Positions 1 through 8,347 of a stretch of DNA of 9,344 nucleotides are shown here, in pieces; within the stretch, counting starts at the first letter, position 1; every line of letters starts with the position of its first letter. A model generated the notes under the pieces. The model was not told the origin of the DNA and searched no databases. It saw nothing but the letters and a program-made list of their open reading frames with translations. Where the stretch lies: contig DATAYF010000001.1 in assembly GCA_036272735.1 (NCBI GenBank), positions 1 through 9,344 on the forward strand. Reading direction: 5' to 3'. The translations under genes and the position numbers were made by a program. Origin of the DNA: DATAYF01 sp036272735. Lineage in GTDB: Bacteria > Chloroflexota > Ktedonobacteria > Ktedonobacterales > Ktedonobacteraceae.

Positions 1-198
1 GCTCGCCTCGAATTTCCTGATGCGCAAGTGGTGGTCTTCGGGCATAGCCACGTGCCCTACAATCAAGAGCACGAGGGGCAACTTTTATTTAATCCAGGCA
101 GCGCGAACGACCGTCGTCGACAACCCACATGTAGCCTGGGCATGCTTTATATCGACGATGAGGCGCAGACGGTACGCGGGGAGATTATCAAAATATAG
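1..198 (+). CDS. YfcE/MJ0936-family metallophosphoesterase, C-terminal part (5' truncated by window)
   Basis: Reading from base 1 gives 65 residues ending in TAG with no start codon, so the gene begins outside the window. The peptide holds the two C-terminal signatures of the YfcE/MJ0936 phosphodiesterase family: a GHSH metal-binding motif (residues 14-17) in a VVVFGHSHVPY context, and NPGS (residues 31-34), followed by a short beta-strand tail (GMLYIDDEAQTVRGEI). Members are small dinuclear-metal phosphodiesterases of the calcineurin-like fold acting in the cytoplasm; natural substrates are mostly unknown. The N-terminal DxH and GNCD-type metal ligands cannot be seen here. It converges on serS across a strong hairpin. 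The family call is firm; substrate and gene name are not. Confidence 0.85.
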   Translation, partial: ARLEFPDAQVVVFGHSHVPYNQEHEGQLLFNPGSANDRRRQPTCSLGMLYIDDEAQTVRGEIIKI

Positions 199-202
199 GG
201 AA

Positions 203-253
203 AATAAAAAGATACCTAAAAAACCCGCATGGTTTTTTAGGTATCTTTTTATT
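203..253. terminator. Bidirectional intrinsic terminator between phosphoesterase and serS
   Basis: A perfect 23-bp inverted repeat (203-225 and 231-253) encloses a 5-base loop (CGCAT). Each arm carries an A-rich outer end, so on either strand the hairpin ends in a run of U (CTTTTTATT on both). It starts 4 bases after the phosphoesterase stop and ends 4 bases before the serS stop, as expected for a shared terminator of convergent genes. Confidence 0.93.
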
Positions 254-257
254 CAAT

Positions 258-1550
258 TTAAGCCGTGTGGCGCGGGCGAATGTATTCCTGACCGCCCATG
301 AAGGGCCGGAGCACTTCGGGAATGCGCACGCTGCCATCGGCCTGCTGGTGGTTTTCCAGCAGCGGGATGAGAATGCGCGGTGTGGCAATTGCCGTGTTAT
401 TGAGCGTGTACACAAACTGCACCTTGCCGTTCTCGTCGCGATACCGCACGTTGGCGCGGCGAGCCTGCCAATCGTGCAGGTAGGAACACGAATGCGTCTC
501 GCGATAGCGGTTCTCGCTCGGTACCCAGCATTCAAGATCGTACATCCCAACCTTGCCATCGCCCATATCACCGGTGCAGACGTTGACAACGCGATAGGGT
601 AAGCCCAGCGCCTGTACAATCTCCTCCGAGTTCTGCAACAATTGCTGGTGCAGGTTGACCGATTCCTCGTGATCGGCTTTGCAAAAGATATACTGCTCGA
701 CCTTGTTGAACTGGTGAATGCGGAAGACGCCGCGCGTGTCCTTGCCGTACGTGCCAGCCTCTTTACGGAAGCAGGGACAGAAACCGGCGAACTTCATGGG
801 CAGATCCTCGGCCGATAAAATCTCGTCTTTGTACATGCCAGTAATCGAGACCTCCGAGGTGCCAACCAGGTAGGTATCCTCGTCCTCCACGTGATACACC
901 TGGTCGCGTCCCTTGGGAAACTGGCCGTTGCCAATGAAGCAGAACTCGCGGGCCATGGCGGGTACGATTAAGGGCATGTAGCCTTTATTAGAAATGTGCT
1001 GCATGGCGAAGTTGAGTAGCGCCATCTCCAGGCGTGCCGCGTCACCTTTCAGGATGTAGCTGCGACTGCCCGCTACTTTGACAGCTCGCTCGATATCCAC
1101 AAGATCCAGCTTTTGCATCAGATCGTAGTGATCGAGGGCCTGGAAGCTAAATTGTGGTTTTTCTCCCCAGTGTTTCACGGGGACGTTGTCGTTCTCGTCC
1201 CTTCCTATAGGCGTGCTGGGATCGGGAATGTTGGGCACGAGCAGCAGCAGGTTATAGCGCTCCTCTTGAAGCTGGGTTAGTACCGGCTCCTGCTCTTTGA
1301 TCTGTTCGGAAAGCTGCTTGCCTTTGGCGATCAGCTCGTTGCGCATCTCGACGTTCTTCTCTTTGGCGGCCTGTTGGATGCGCTTGGAAAGCTGGTTTTG
1401 TTGGGCGCGAGCCTCTTCAACCTCGTGTTGTAGGGTCAGCACCTGCTGATCGAGTGCGAGCAGGCCGTCGATATCGATGGAGTTGTTTTTCAGCCGCGCC
1501 GCCTCTTTCACAATATCGGGATGGTTGCGGATAAACGTGAGATCGAGCAT
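258..1550 (-). CDS. serS: Serine--tRNA ligase (SerRS)
   Basis: Encodes a 430-residue class II aminoacyl-tRNA synthetase that charges tRNA-Ser with serine in the cytoplasm. The N-terminal domain (MLDLTFIRNHPDIV) is followed by the long charged helical arm of SerRS (about residues 28-105), which contacts the tRNA long variable arm. The catalytic core shows the serine-site TSE (231-233), motif 2 with FRKEAG (261-266) and DTRG (271-274), SCSYLHDWQARR (354-365), and motif 3 with R392 before the ILIPLLEN helix, ending in the usual PEVLRPFMGG. Length matches the family (about 420-430). The start at 1550 is chosen because AGAGGA lies 4 bases upstream and homology begins there; an in-frame ATG at 1601 lies within the leader terminator hairpin and is rejected. 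The upstream leader is a T-box riboswitch, so expression should rise when tRNA-Ser is uncharged. No damage is visible. Confidence 0.97.
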   Translation of the reverse strand: MLDLTFIRNHPDIVKEAARLKNNSIDIDGLLALDQQVLTLQHEVEEARAQQNQLSKRIQQAAKEKNVEMRNELIAKGKQLSEQIKEQEPVLTQLQEERYNLLLLVPNIPDPSTPIGRDENDNVPVKHWGEKPQFSFQALDHYDLMQKLDLVDIERAVKVAGSRSYILKGDAARLEMALLNFAMQHISNKGYMPLIVPAMAREFCFIGNGQFPKGRDQVYHVEDEDTYLVGTSEVSITGMYKDEILSAEDLPMKFAGFCPCFRKEAGTYGKDTRGVFRIHQFNKVEQYIFCKADHEESVNLHQQLLQNSEEIVQALGLPYRVVNVCTGDMGDGKVGMYDLECWVPSENRYRETHSCSYLHDWQARRANVRYRDENGKVQFVYTLNNTAIATPRILIPLLENHQQADGSVRIPEVLRPFMGGQEYIRPRHTA

Positions 1551-1591
1551 ATCTTCCTCTTTTCTGCTGGATTTTTGGATAACAGGGCAAT

Positions 1592-1627
1592 AAAAAAGCA
1601 TCGTGTCCAGAACAAGGACGACGACGC
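1592..1627 (-). terminator. Attenuator terminator of the serS T-box
   Basis: On the minus strand GCGTCGTCGTCC (1627-1616) pairs with GGACACGATGC (1608-1598): 11 pairs including one G-U, one bulged C, a 7-base loop, then six T residues (1597-1592). Its 5' arm includes the UCGUCC needed by the antiterminator, so the two structures exclude each other. Confidence 0.9.
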
Positions 1628-1667
1628 TGAATATAAGCGTGGAATCGTGGTGCCACCTTTATGCTTC

Positions 1668-1736
1668 CACATACTACCTATCCGAAAACCTGAGTGCGGA
1701 GCGCTAGCCACGGCAGTGGCGTTGGTTTGCGGAATA
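1668..1736 (-). repeat. Dispersed 69-bp repeat, copy A (inside the serS T-box leader)
   Basis: Aligns without gaps to copy B at 4752-4820 on the other strand, 59 of 69 bases identical. The most conserved block is about 33 bases beginning AACGCCACTG with only two differences; both copies begin TATTCCG and end TAGGTAGTATGTG. This copy ends 7 bases before the T-box sequence. Mismatches are spread over all codon positions (in the longest shared frame five first, three second, two third), which argues against a conserved peptide. Nature unknown: REP-like, MITE remnant, or a shared structural RNA segment. Confidence 0.8.
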
Positions 1737-1947
1737 AGTACATATGACGCCAATAGGCGCGTATGCGGAACTCGTTGTTGCCGGTAACGGTGGCTCCGTG
1801 GGCGCTCGTCGCGCCATGCTCCTGGGTGGATTTCGCTCTTGACGTATGGGGTGTATACTGCGTCGCACCAACCCGCAGCTCTCTGTTCACCAGCCGACAA
1901 GAGGTACTTGTCCCATTCAACGCTACGTATAGGTATTTTGTGTGTCA

Positions 1948-1976
1948 AACATAGCATGCACGATGCGGTTTGTCAA
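1948..1976 (-). promoter_or_regulatory. Sigma70-type promoter of the serS leader
   Basis: Minus strand TTGACA (1976-1971), a 17-base spacer, then TATGTT (1953-1948). Transcription would begin near 1941, about 25 bases ahead of T-box stem I, which is the expected geometry. A second TTGACA at 1948-1943 has no good -10 partner. Confidence 0.75.
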
Positions 1977-2076
1977 TGTTTTTGTGTTATGTCGATACAT
2001 TGTCGTGTATCCATATGCTCTGCTGATCCGTTTATGCTAGGAGAAAGCCTGGTTGGTTAAAGTGGGTTTGGTGCCT

Positions 2077-2090
2077 CTGGATATATCCAG
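2077..2090. promoter_or_regulatory. 14-bp perfect palindrome upstream of the aldo/keto reductase, candidate operator
   Basis: CTGGATATATCCAG is its own reverse complement and lies 51 bases before the reductase start. A -10-like TATAGT follows at 2103-2108, so a bound protein would sit over the -35 region. No recognisable -35 is present, which could mean activator dependence. The rest of 1977-2141 shows no gene. Confidence 0.4.
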
Positions 2091-2141
2091 GTTTCTCTGT
2101 CGTATAGTCATTCAACTACCTTCTAGAAAGAGGTTATTTTG

Positions 2142-3113
2142 ATGCAGTATACGCATCTTGGTCGTACAGGATTACAGGTTAGTCGTTTGTGTCTCGGCAC
2201 CATGAATTTTGGGCCGGAGACCAGTGAGCAAGACAGTTTCGCCATTATGGATCAGGCGTTAGAGTTTGGTATCAATTATTTTGATACAGCCAATGTCTAT
2301 GGTCGCAAGAAGGGCGAGGGCATTACCGAGCAGATTATTGGGCGCTGGTTGGCTCAGGGCGGTGAGCGCCGCGAAAAGATTGTGCTGGCTACTAAAGTGC
2401 ATAATGCGATGGGTGATTGGCCGAATCAGTCGCGCCTGTCGGCATTGCACATCAGGAAGGCGTGCGAGGACAGTCTGCGCCGTTTAAAGACCGATCATAT
2501 CGACATCTACCAGATGCACCACATCGACCGTGACACGCCCTGGGAGGAAGTGTGGCAGGCGATGGAGCAGCTTGTGCGTGAAGGAAAGATACTCTACGTT
2601 GGGAGCAGCAATTTTGCTGGTTGGCACATTGCACGAGCCAACGAGATTGCGCGTAGCCGCCATTTCCTGGGGCTGGTTTCGGAGCAAAGCCTCTACAATC
2701 TGAATGCGCGTAGCGTCGAATTGGAGGTCTTGCCTGCTTGTAAGGAATATGGTCTGGGCGTGATTGCCTGGAGTCCGCTGGGTGGTGGTTTGCTGGGCGG
2801 CGCGTTGCGCAAAAGCAGCGAGGGGCGACGTGCGCAACCAGGCACCCAAGAGACAATCGAAAAAAATCGTGCCAGACTGGAAGCCTACGAGGGCCTGTGC
2901 TCCGAACTGGGTGAAGATCCTGCCAACGTCGCGCTGGCCTGGTTGCTCTCGAATCCCGTGCTGACTGCCCCCATTATTGGGCCGCGTACCATAGAGCAGT
3001 TGCGTGGCACCCTGCGCGCTACTGACATCGCTTTGAGCAAAGAGACGCTTGACCAGCTCGATCAGATTTTCCCTGGCCCTGGTGGTCCTGCGCCTGAAGC
3101 CTACGCCTGGTAA
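2142..3113 (+). CDS. Aldo/keto reductase (AKR superfamily)
   Basis: A 323-residue NAD(P)H-dependent oxidoreductase with the (beta/alpha)8 fold, cytoplasmic. The AKR catalytic tetrad is complete: D48 and Y53 in FDTANVYG, K85 in ATKVHN, H126 in YQMHHID. The C-terminal cofactor-binding segment PIIGPRTIEQL is present, and the N-terminal LGRTGLQVSRLCLGTMNFG is typical of the YajO/YghZ/IolS-like bacterial branch that reduces assorted aldehydes and ketones. Length is normal. ATG at 2142 is preferred over the adjacent TTG at 2139 because AAAGAGG stands 8 bases before it. It is divergent from serS, has its own terminator downstream, and no neighbour hints at a pathway, so the substrate cannot be assigned. 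Intact. Confidence 0.93.
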   Translation: MQYTHLGRTGLQVSRLCLGTMNFGPETSEQDSFAIMDQALEFGINYFDTANVYGRKKGEGITEQIIGRWLAQGGERREKIVLATKVHNAMGDWPNQSRLSALHIRKACEDSLRRLKTDHIDIYQMHHIDRDTPWEEVWQAMEQLVREGKILYVGSSNFAGWHIARANEIARSRHFLGLVSEQSLYNLNARSVELEVLPACKEYGLGVIAWSPLGGGLLGGALRKSSEGRRAQPGTQETIEKNRARLEAYEGLCSELGEDPANVALAWLLSNPVLTAPIIGPRTIEQLRGTLRATDIALSKETLDQLDQIFPGPGGPAPEAYAW

Positions 3114-3142
3114 CAGCGCTTTGTACCTCATTGTTTCTATGC

Positions 3143-3200
3143 GAATGATCGCTGCGAGAGTCGATCTCCTTGCGGCGGTCATTCTTGCTCTTTCGCTTGT
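3143..3200 (+). terminator. Intrinsic terminator of the aldo/keto reductase gene
   Basis: A 13-bp stem (3143-3155 with 3172-3184, two G-U pairs) with a further GAGA/TCTC pairing inside, followed by a T-rich tail (CTTGCTCTTTCGCTTGTTTT). It begins 29 bases after the reductase stop. The tail is interrupted, so efficiency is uncertain. Confidence 0.65.
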
Positions 3201-3237
3201 TTTGCACGGCACACCAATAGTCATATCAATGTCACCA

Positions 3238-3267
3238 TTGCCCCTTGCCTCACCGTTATGATATGTT
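3238..3267 (+). promoter_or_regulatory. Possible promoter of the small membrane protein gene
   Basis: TTGCCC (3238-3243), 18-base spacer, TATGTT (3262-3267). It is the best sigma70-like pair between the reductase terminator and the next start codon, but the match is only moderate; TTGCAC (3202-3207) with TATCAA (3224-3229, 16-base spacer) is an alternative. Confidence 0.35.
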
Positions 3268-3300
3268 GAATGAGCTTCTAGCAAAAAAAAGGTGATATCA

Positions 3301-3870
3301 ATGCAATCAGTCGATACAGATAAAAAACCTCGGCGCAAAAGAGGGCGACGTGGGCTTGGATGCCTGATTACGCTCATCATTGTAGTGATTGTCGTGGTCG
3401 CGGGCTGGTTCCTGGCGCTACGTCCCTATTTACACAACATGGCTGAACAGGCAATCGACCGGGGCATGTCGTCGGCGATCAACCAGATTCCGCCGCAGAT
3501 CGCCCTGCTGCCCATATCCTCGGTCCCTATCCAGGAAACGAGCATCAACAACATGATTGTGCTCAATAGTTCGCCAGCGAGCCCGCTACAGAACACGGCG
3601 GTGCACATCACGCCGAGCAACGTCGAGCTTGCGTTTCAGGTCTACGGTCTGCCGTGCTCCATTTCGCAGGTGCCCAGGGCGAAAAATGGTCAGCTTGTGG
3701 CGACCAACGTGTCCGTCAATGGCGTGTTGGGGCTGATTATGTCGCCAGATGAGATGACCACGATACTCAACAACAATTATGCCAAGGCCCAGGGCCGCCT
3801 GCACCACCAGATACAGAATGCTCAATTGAAGGACCATGAAATGGATCTGCAATTAGGAAAAAGCGCGTAA
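3301..3870 (+). CDS. Membrane-anchored protein of unknown function, possibly LmeA/DUF2993-like
   Basis: A 189-residue protein. The N-terminus is strongly basic (DKKPRRKRGRRG, about residues 8-19), followed by one hydrophobic segment (about 22-42, rich in I and V), so it should be held in the membrane with some 145 residues outside by the positive-inside rule. The outer part begins with an amphipathic stretch (MAEQAIDRGMSSAINQIPPQ) and continues as probable beta strands with the phrases NVSVNGVLGLIMSPDEMTTILN and ends in a LKDHEMDLQL strand. The helix-plus-beta order loosely recalls the LmeA/DUF2993 lipid-binding proteins, a weak guess from layout only. No lipobox and no catalytic motif. ATG at 3301 is chosen over GTG at 3292 because AAGGTG lies 6 bases before it. 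Probably its own unit, convergent with lepB. Confidence 0.8.
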   Translation: MQSVDTDKKPRRKRGRRGLGCLITLIIVVIVVVAGWFLALRPYLHNMAEQAIDRGMSSAINQIPPQIALLPISSVPIQETSINNMIVLNSSPASPLQNTAVHITPSNVELAFQVYGLPCSISQVPRAKNGQLVATNVSVNGVLGLIMSPDEMTTILNNNYAKAQGRLHHQIQNAQLKDHEMDLQLGKSA

Positions 3871-3893
3871 TGCCCATATATCCATTGATGTTT

Positions 3894-3919
3894 GTTGATG
3901 GTTACATGTAACCATCAAC
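3894..3919. terminator. 26-bp perfect palindrome between convergent genes, probable terminator hairpin
   Basis: An 11-bp perfect stem with a CATG loop. On the plus strand a six-T run (3935-3940) follows only after 15 bases, and the minus strand has no T run, so it is not a textbook intrinsic terminator. Its position 23 bases after one stop and 19 before the lepB stop favours a 3'-end hairpin; a protein-binding palindrome is the alternative. Confidence 0.5.
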
Positions 3920-3938
3920 GGATGATAATGAAGATTTT

Positions 3939-4688
3939 TTAGCGTTTTTGTGGTTTGCGCCTCTTACTCGTGCAGAAGACGAACATGCCAGGCATAACCA
4001 GCATCAAGGCGGTCGAGATAGTGTTCATGTCCCTGTTGTGTGGTTGGAGTGCGGCCACGGGCGTGCCGTGCTCGATGGGGCAAACCCGGCTGATACCGCT
4101 GGTAGGAGGTTGGGGTATGCCATTGAAGGCTGACGCAGCATTGGGGATCAGGCTCGCGTTGGAGATCGGCCAATAAATAAACGCGGCCCGACCGATAAAG
4201 TTACTGCGCGGCACGCAGCCCCAATCACGCGAATCGGAGCTACCGGCACGGTTATCTCCCAGCACGAAATACGAGTTTGCTGGCACCACCATATTCTGGA
4301 TGTGGTTGGCAATAAAGGGGTTGCCCTGGTGTGCCGGATTGACATAAGGGTCACTCAGCGTCTTGCCATTCACGATTATTTTCGTATTATCTACGGTGAT
4401 TACATCGCCAGGCAAGCCAATAATGCGCTTCACATAGTCCTGCGTTGGCTGAGGAGGAGCCACAAACACGATAATGTCGCCACGACCAGGAGCACGAAAA
4501 AGGTACGAGCCTTTATCGACGAGGATCAGTTCCTGGTTATGCAGGTTTGGCTCCATGCTCATACCATCGACATTGAAATTTTGGACCGCCAGGCGAATGA
4601 CCAGAAACATTAGCACGGTTAGCACAATCGTCTCGATAATTTCGCGCAGCAAGCGATACCGTTTTTCAAAATCCAATTCTACTTCCAC
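3939..4688 (-). CDS. lepB: Signal peptidase I with C-terminal extension
   Basis: A 249-residue type I signal peptidase of the S26 family that cleaves signal peptides of exported proteins at the outer face of the cytoplasmic membrane. One N-terminal transmembrane helix (about 17-37) precedes the catalytic serine S44 in VDGMSMEPNL; the general base is K88 in DYVKRIIGLPGD; the conserved GDNR box (144-147) and SSDSRDWG (150-157) follow. The core ends near residue 185. It is followed by a tail of about 65 residues that contains a second likely membrane segment (222-240) and a basic end (SKRRKPQKR), unlike the short Gram-positive enzymes that stop after the core. Start is GTG, preceded by GAGGG at 7 bases; no ATG fits upstream of the catalytic Ser. 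No clear promoter was identified. Confidence 0.94.
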   Translation of the reverse strand: MEVELDFEKRYRLLREIIETIVLTVLMFLVIRLAVQNFNVDGMSMEPNLHNQELILVDKGSYLFRAPGRGDIIVFVAPPQPTQDYVKRIIGLPGDVITVDNTKIIVNGKTLSDPYVNPAHQGNPFIANHIQNMVVPANSYFVLGDNRAGSSDSRDWGCVPRSNFIGRAAFIYWPISNASLIPNAASAFNGIPQPPTSGISRVCPIEHGTPVAALQPHNRDMNTISTALMLVMPGMFVFCTSKRRKPQKR

Positions 4689-4751
4689 AGGTTTCCCTCT
4701 ATTACTCGCTATACTAGCCAGGCGACGCGGAGAAATGATAGGCTATGACCG

Positions 4752-4820
4752 TATTCCGAACCCCAACGCCACTGGCGTGGCTAGCGCTCCGCGCTCAAGC
4801 GTTCAGGTAGGTAGTATGTG
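4752..4820 (+). repeat. Dispersed 69-bp repeat, copy B
   Basis: Ungapped partner of copy A at 1668-1736, in opposite orientation. In this copy two short hairpins can form (ACGCC-ACT-GGCGT and AGCGC-TCC-GCGCT). In copy A the first is broken, and the second is kept only on the opposite strand through a G-U pair. No T-box, specifier loop or terminator accompanies this copy, so it is not a second full riboswitch. No target-site duplication is apparent at the edges. Confidence 0.8.
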
Positions 4821-5033
4821 CTAGCGTGCGTCAATGGCTATTGTAAAACAACTTCGATACGACAACCGTTTTTTATAGGATAAAATGGCTACTCTTCTCC
4901 GCGACCGGCAGCAAAAACATCTCATTAGCGGTGCTCGCACAGGGAGGGAATAATTCGCCCGCGTGAAACGTTAATATGGATACATATTTATAACTATTCA
5001 TGCCCCTCATAACGATACCAGGTCCTAAAACTC

Positions 5034-5062
5034 TTGACGGAACTAGCGGAATATTGTACTGT
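5034..5062 (+). promoter_or_regulatory. Probable uvrA promoter
   Basis: TTGACG (5034-5039), 17-base spacer, TACTGT (5057-5062). The -35 is strong and the -10 poor. Transcription would begin near 5069, leaving a leader of about 114 bases before uvrA. Confidence 0.5.
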
Positions 5063-5067
5063 TGTAT

Positions 5068-5081
5068 GGAACGTTTGTTTG
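5068..5081 (+). promoter_or_regulatory. LexA/SOS-box-like site over the uvrA start region
   Basis: GGAACGTTTGTTTG has the GAAC-N4-GTTY skeleton of the Bacillus-type LexA box (CGAAC-N4-GTTYG-like), but the two outermost bases and one spacer base differ. It sits at the predicted transcription start, where a repressor would block initiation, and uvrA is a common SOS gene. It overlaps an inverted repeat TGTTTG-TATC-CAAACA (5076-5091) that could equally be the true operator. Confidence 0.35.
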
Positions 5082-5182
5082 TATCCAAACAGAGTAGACC
5101 CGGTAATAACAAGCAAAAAAAGGACACCCAGGTATTTTCTACGAGCGGACATTTTGTGAGATAAGCGGATGGTTGGAGTTTT

Positions 5183-8312
<3,130 letters not shown>

Positions 8313-8323
<11 letters not shown>

Positions 8324-8347
8324 CTTCTGCCGTACCGTCTTCCTCTT
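8313..8347 (+). terminator. uvrA terminator embedded in the opposing gene
   Basis: An 11-bp stem (8313-8323 with 8327-8337, two G-U pairs) with a CTT loop, followed by TCTTCCTCTT. The 5' arm ends with the uvrA stop codon. The whole hairpin lies in the coding part of the minus-strand transferase, and only the plus strand has the pyrimidine-rich tail, so it should stop uvrA transcripts only. The tail is not a pure T run, so strength is uncertain. Confidence 0.55.

Larger units (their letters stand above)
1592..1918 (-). ncRNA. T-box riboswitch, serine (UCC specifier), controlling serS
   Basis: A tRNA-sensing transcription attenuator in the serS leader. Stem I is readable from its 5' end: TGGG (1915-1912) pairs with CCCA (1826-1823). 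The specifier loop has AGTA (1908-1905) on one side and GAAATCCA on the other; UCC (1830-1828), a serine codon, is followed by the usual purine. CTCTTG (1903-1898) pairs with CAAGAG (1841-1836). The apical part has the AGAGAG bulge (1884-1879) and a GGTTGGTG distal loop (1873-1866) closed by CTGCG/CGCAG. The T-box itself reads AAAGGTGGCACCACGA (1660-1645). In the antiterminator, AAGG and ACGA flank the UGGCACC bulge and pair with CCUU and UCGU; the terminator uses these same bases. Uncharged tRNA-Ser should favour read-through into serS. Bases 1736-1668 between stem I and the T-box match a dispersed repeat. Confidence 0.93.
4689..5182. other. Divergent intergenic spacer between lepB and uvrA
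   Basis: A 494-bp stretch without a convincing gene. It holds repeat copy B, a plausible uvrA promoter with a LexA-like site, and an AT-rich patch at about 4970-5000. Two tiny reading frames with weak ribosome sites (4735-4824, 29 codons, running through the repeat; 4885-4953, 22 codons) show nothing that supports expression. No convincing lepB promoter was found; TACAAT-like and TATAGC-like -10 sequences on the minus strand lack matching -35 elements. Confidence 0.6.

Noticed and set aside
1551..1601. In-frame 17-residue N-terminal extension of serS starting at 1601
   Set aside because: Its start codon lies in the attenuator hairpin, it has no ribosome site, and SerRS homology begins at MLDLTFIR.
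1508..1957. 149-codon minus-strand frame upstream of and into serS
   Set aside because: It crosses the T-box leader and its terminator in a frame different from serS; the RNA structure explains this region.
2484..3380. 298-codon minus-strand frame antisense to the aldo/keto reductase
   Set aside because: It is a shadow of an intact reductase with full catalytic tetrad; no family features, and it crosses the reductase terminator.
4752..4820. Second T-box leader for lepB or uvrA suggested by similarity to the serS leader
   Set aside because: Only the linker repeat is shared; no specifier loop, AG bulge, GGTGGCACC box or attenuator is present nearby.
4735..4824. 29-codon reading frame running through repeat copy B, with a GGAG 4 bases upstream
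   Set aside because: The matching frame in copy A has no comparable start and continues across the T-box and terminator. Differences between copies are mostly non-synonymous, so a conserved peptide is unlikely.
4885..4953. 22-codon reading frame after AGGA in the lepB-uvrA spacer
   Set aside because: Very short, no recognisable sequence, no clear promoter and no comparison available.
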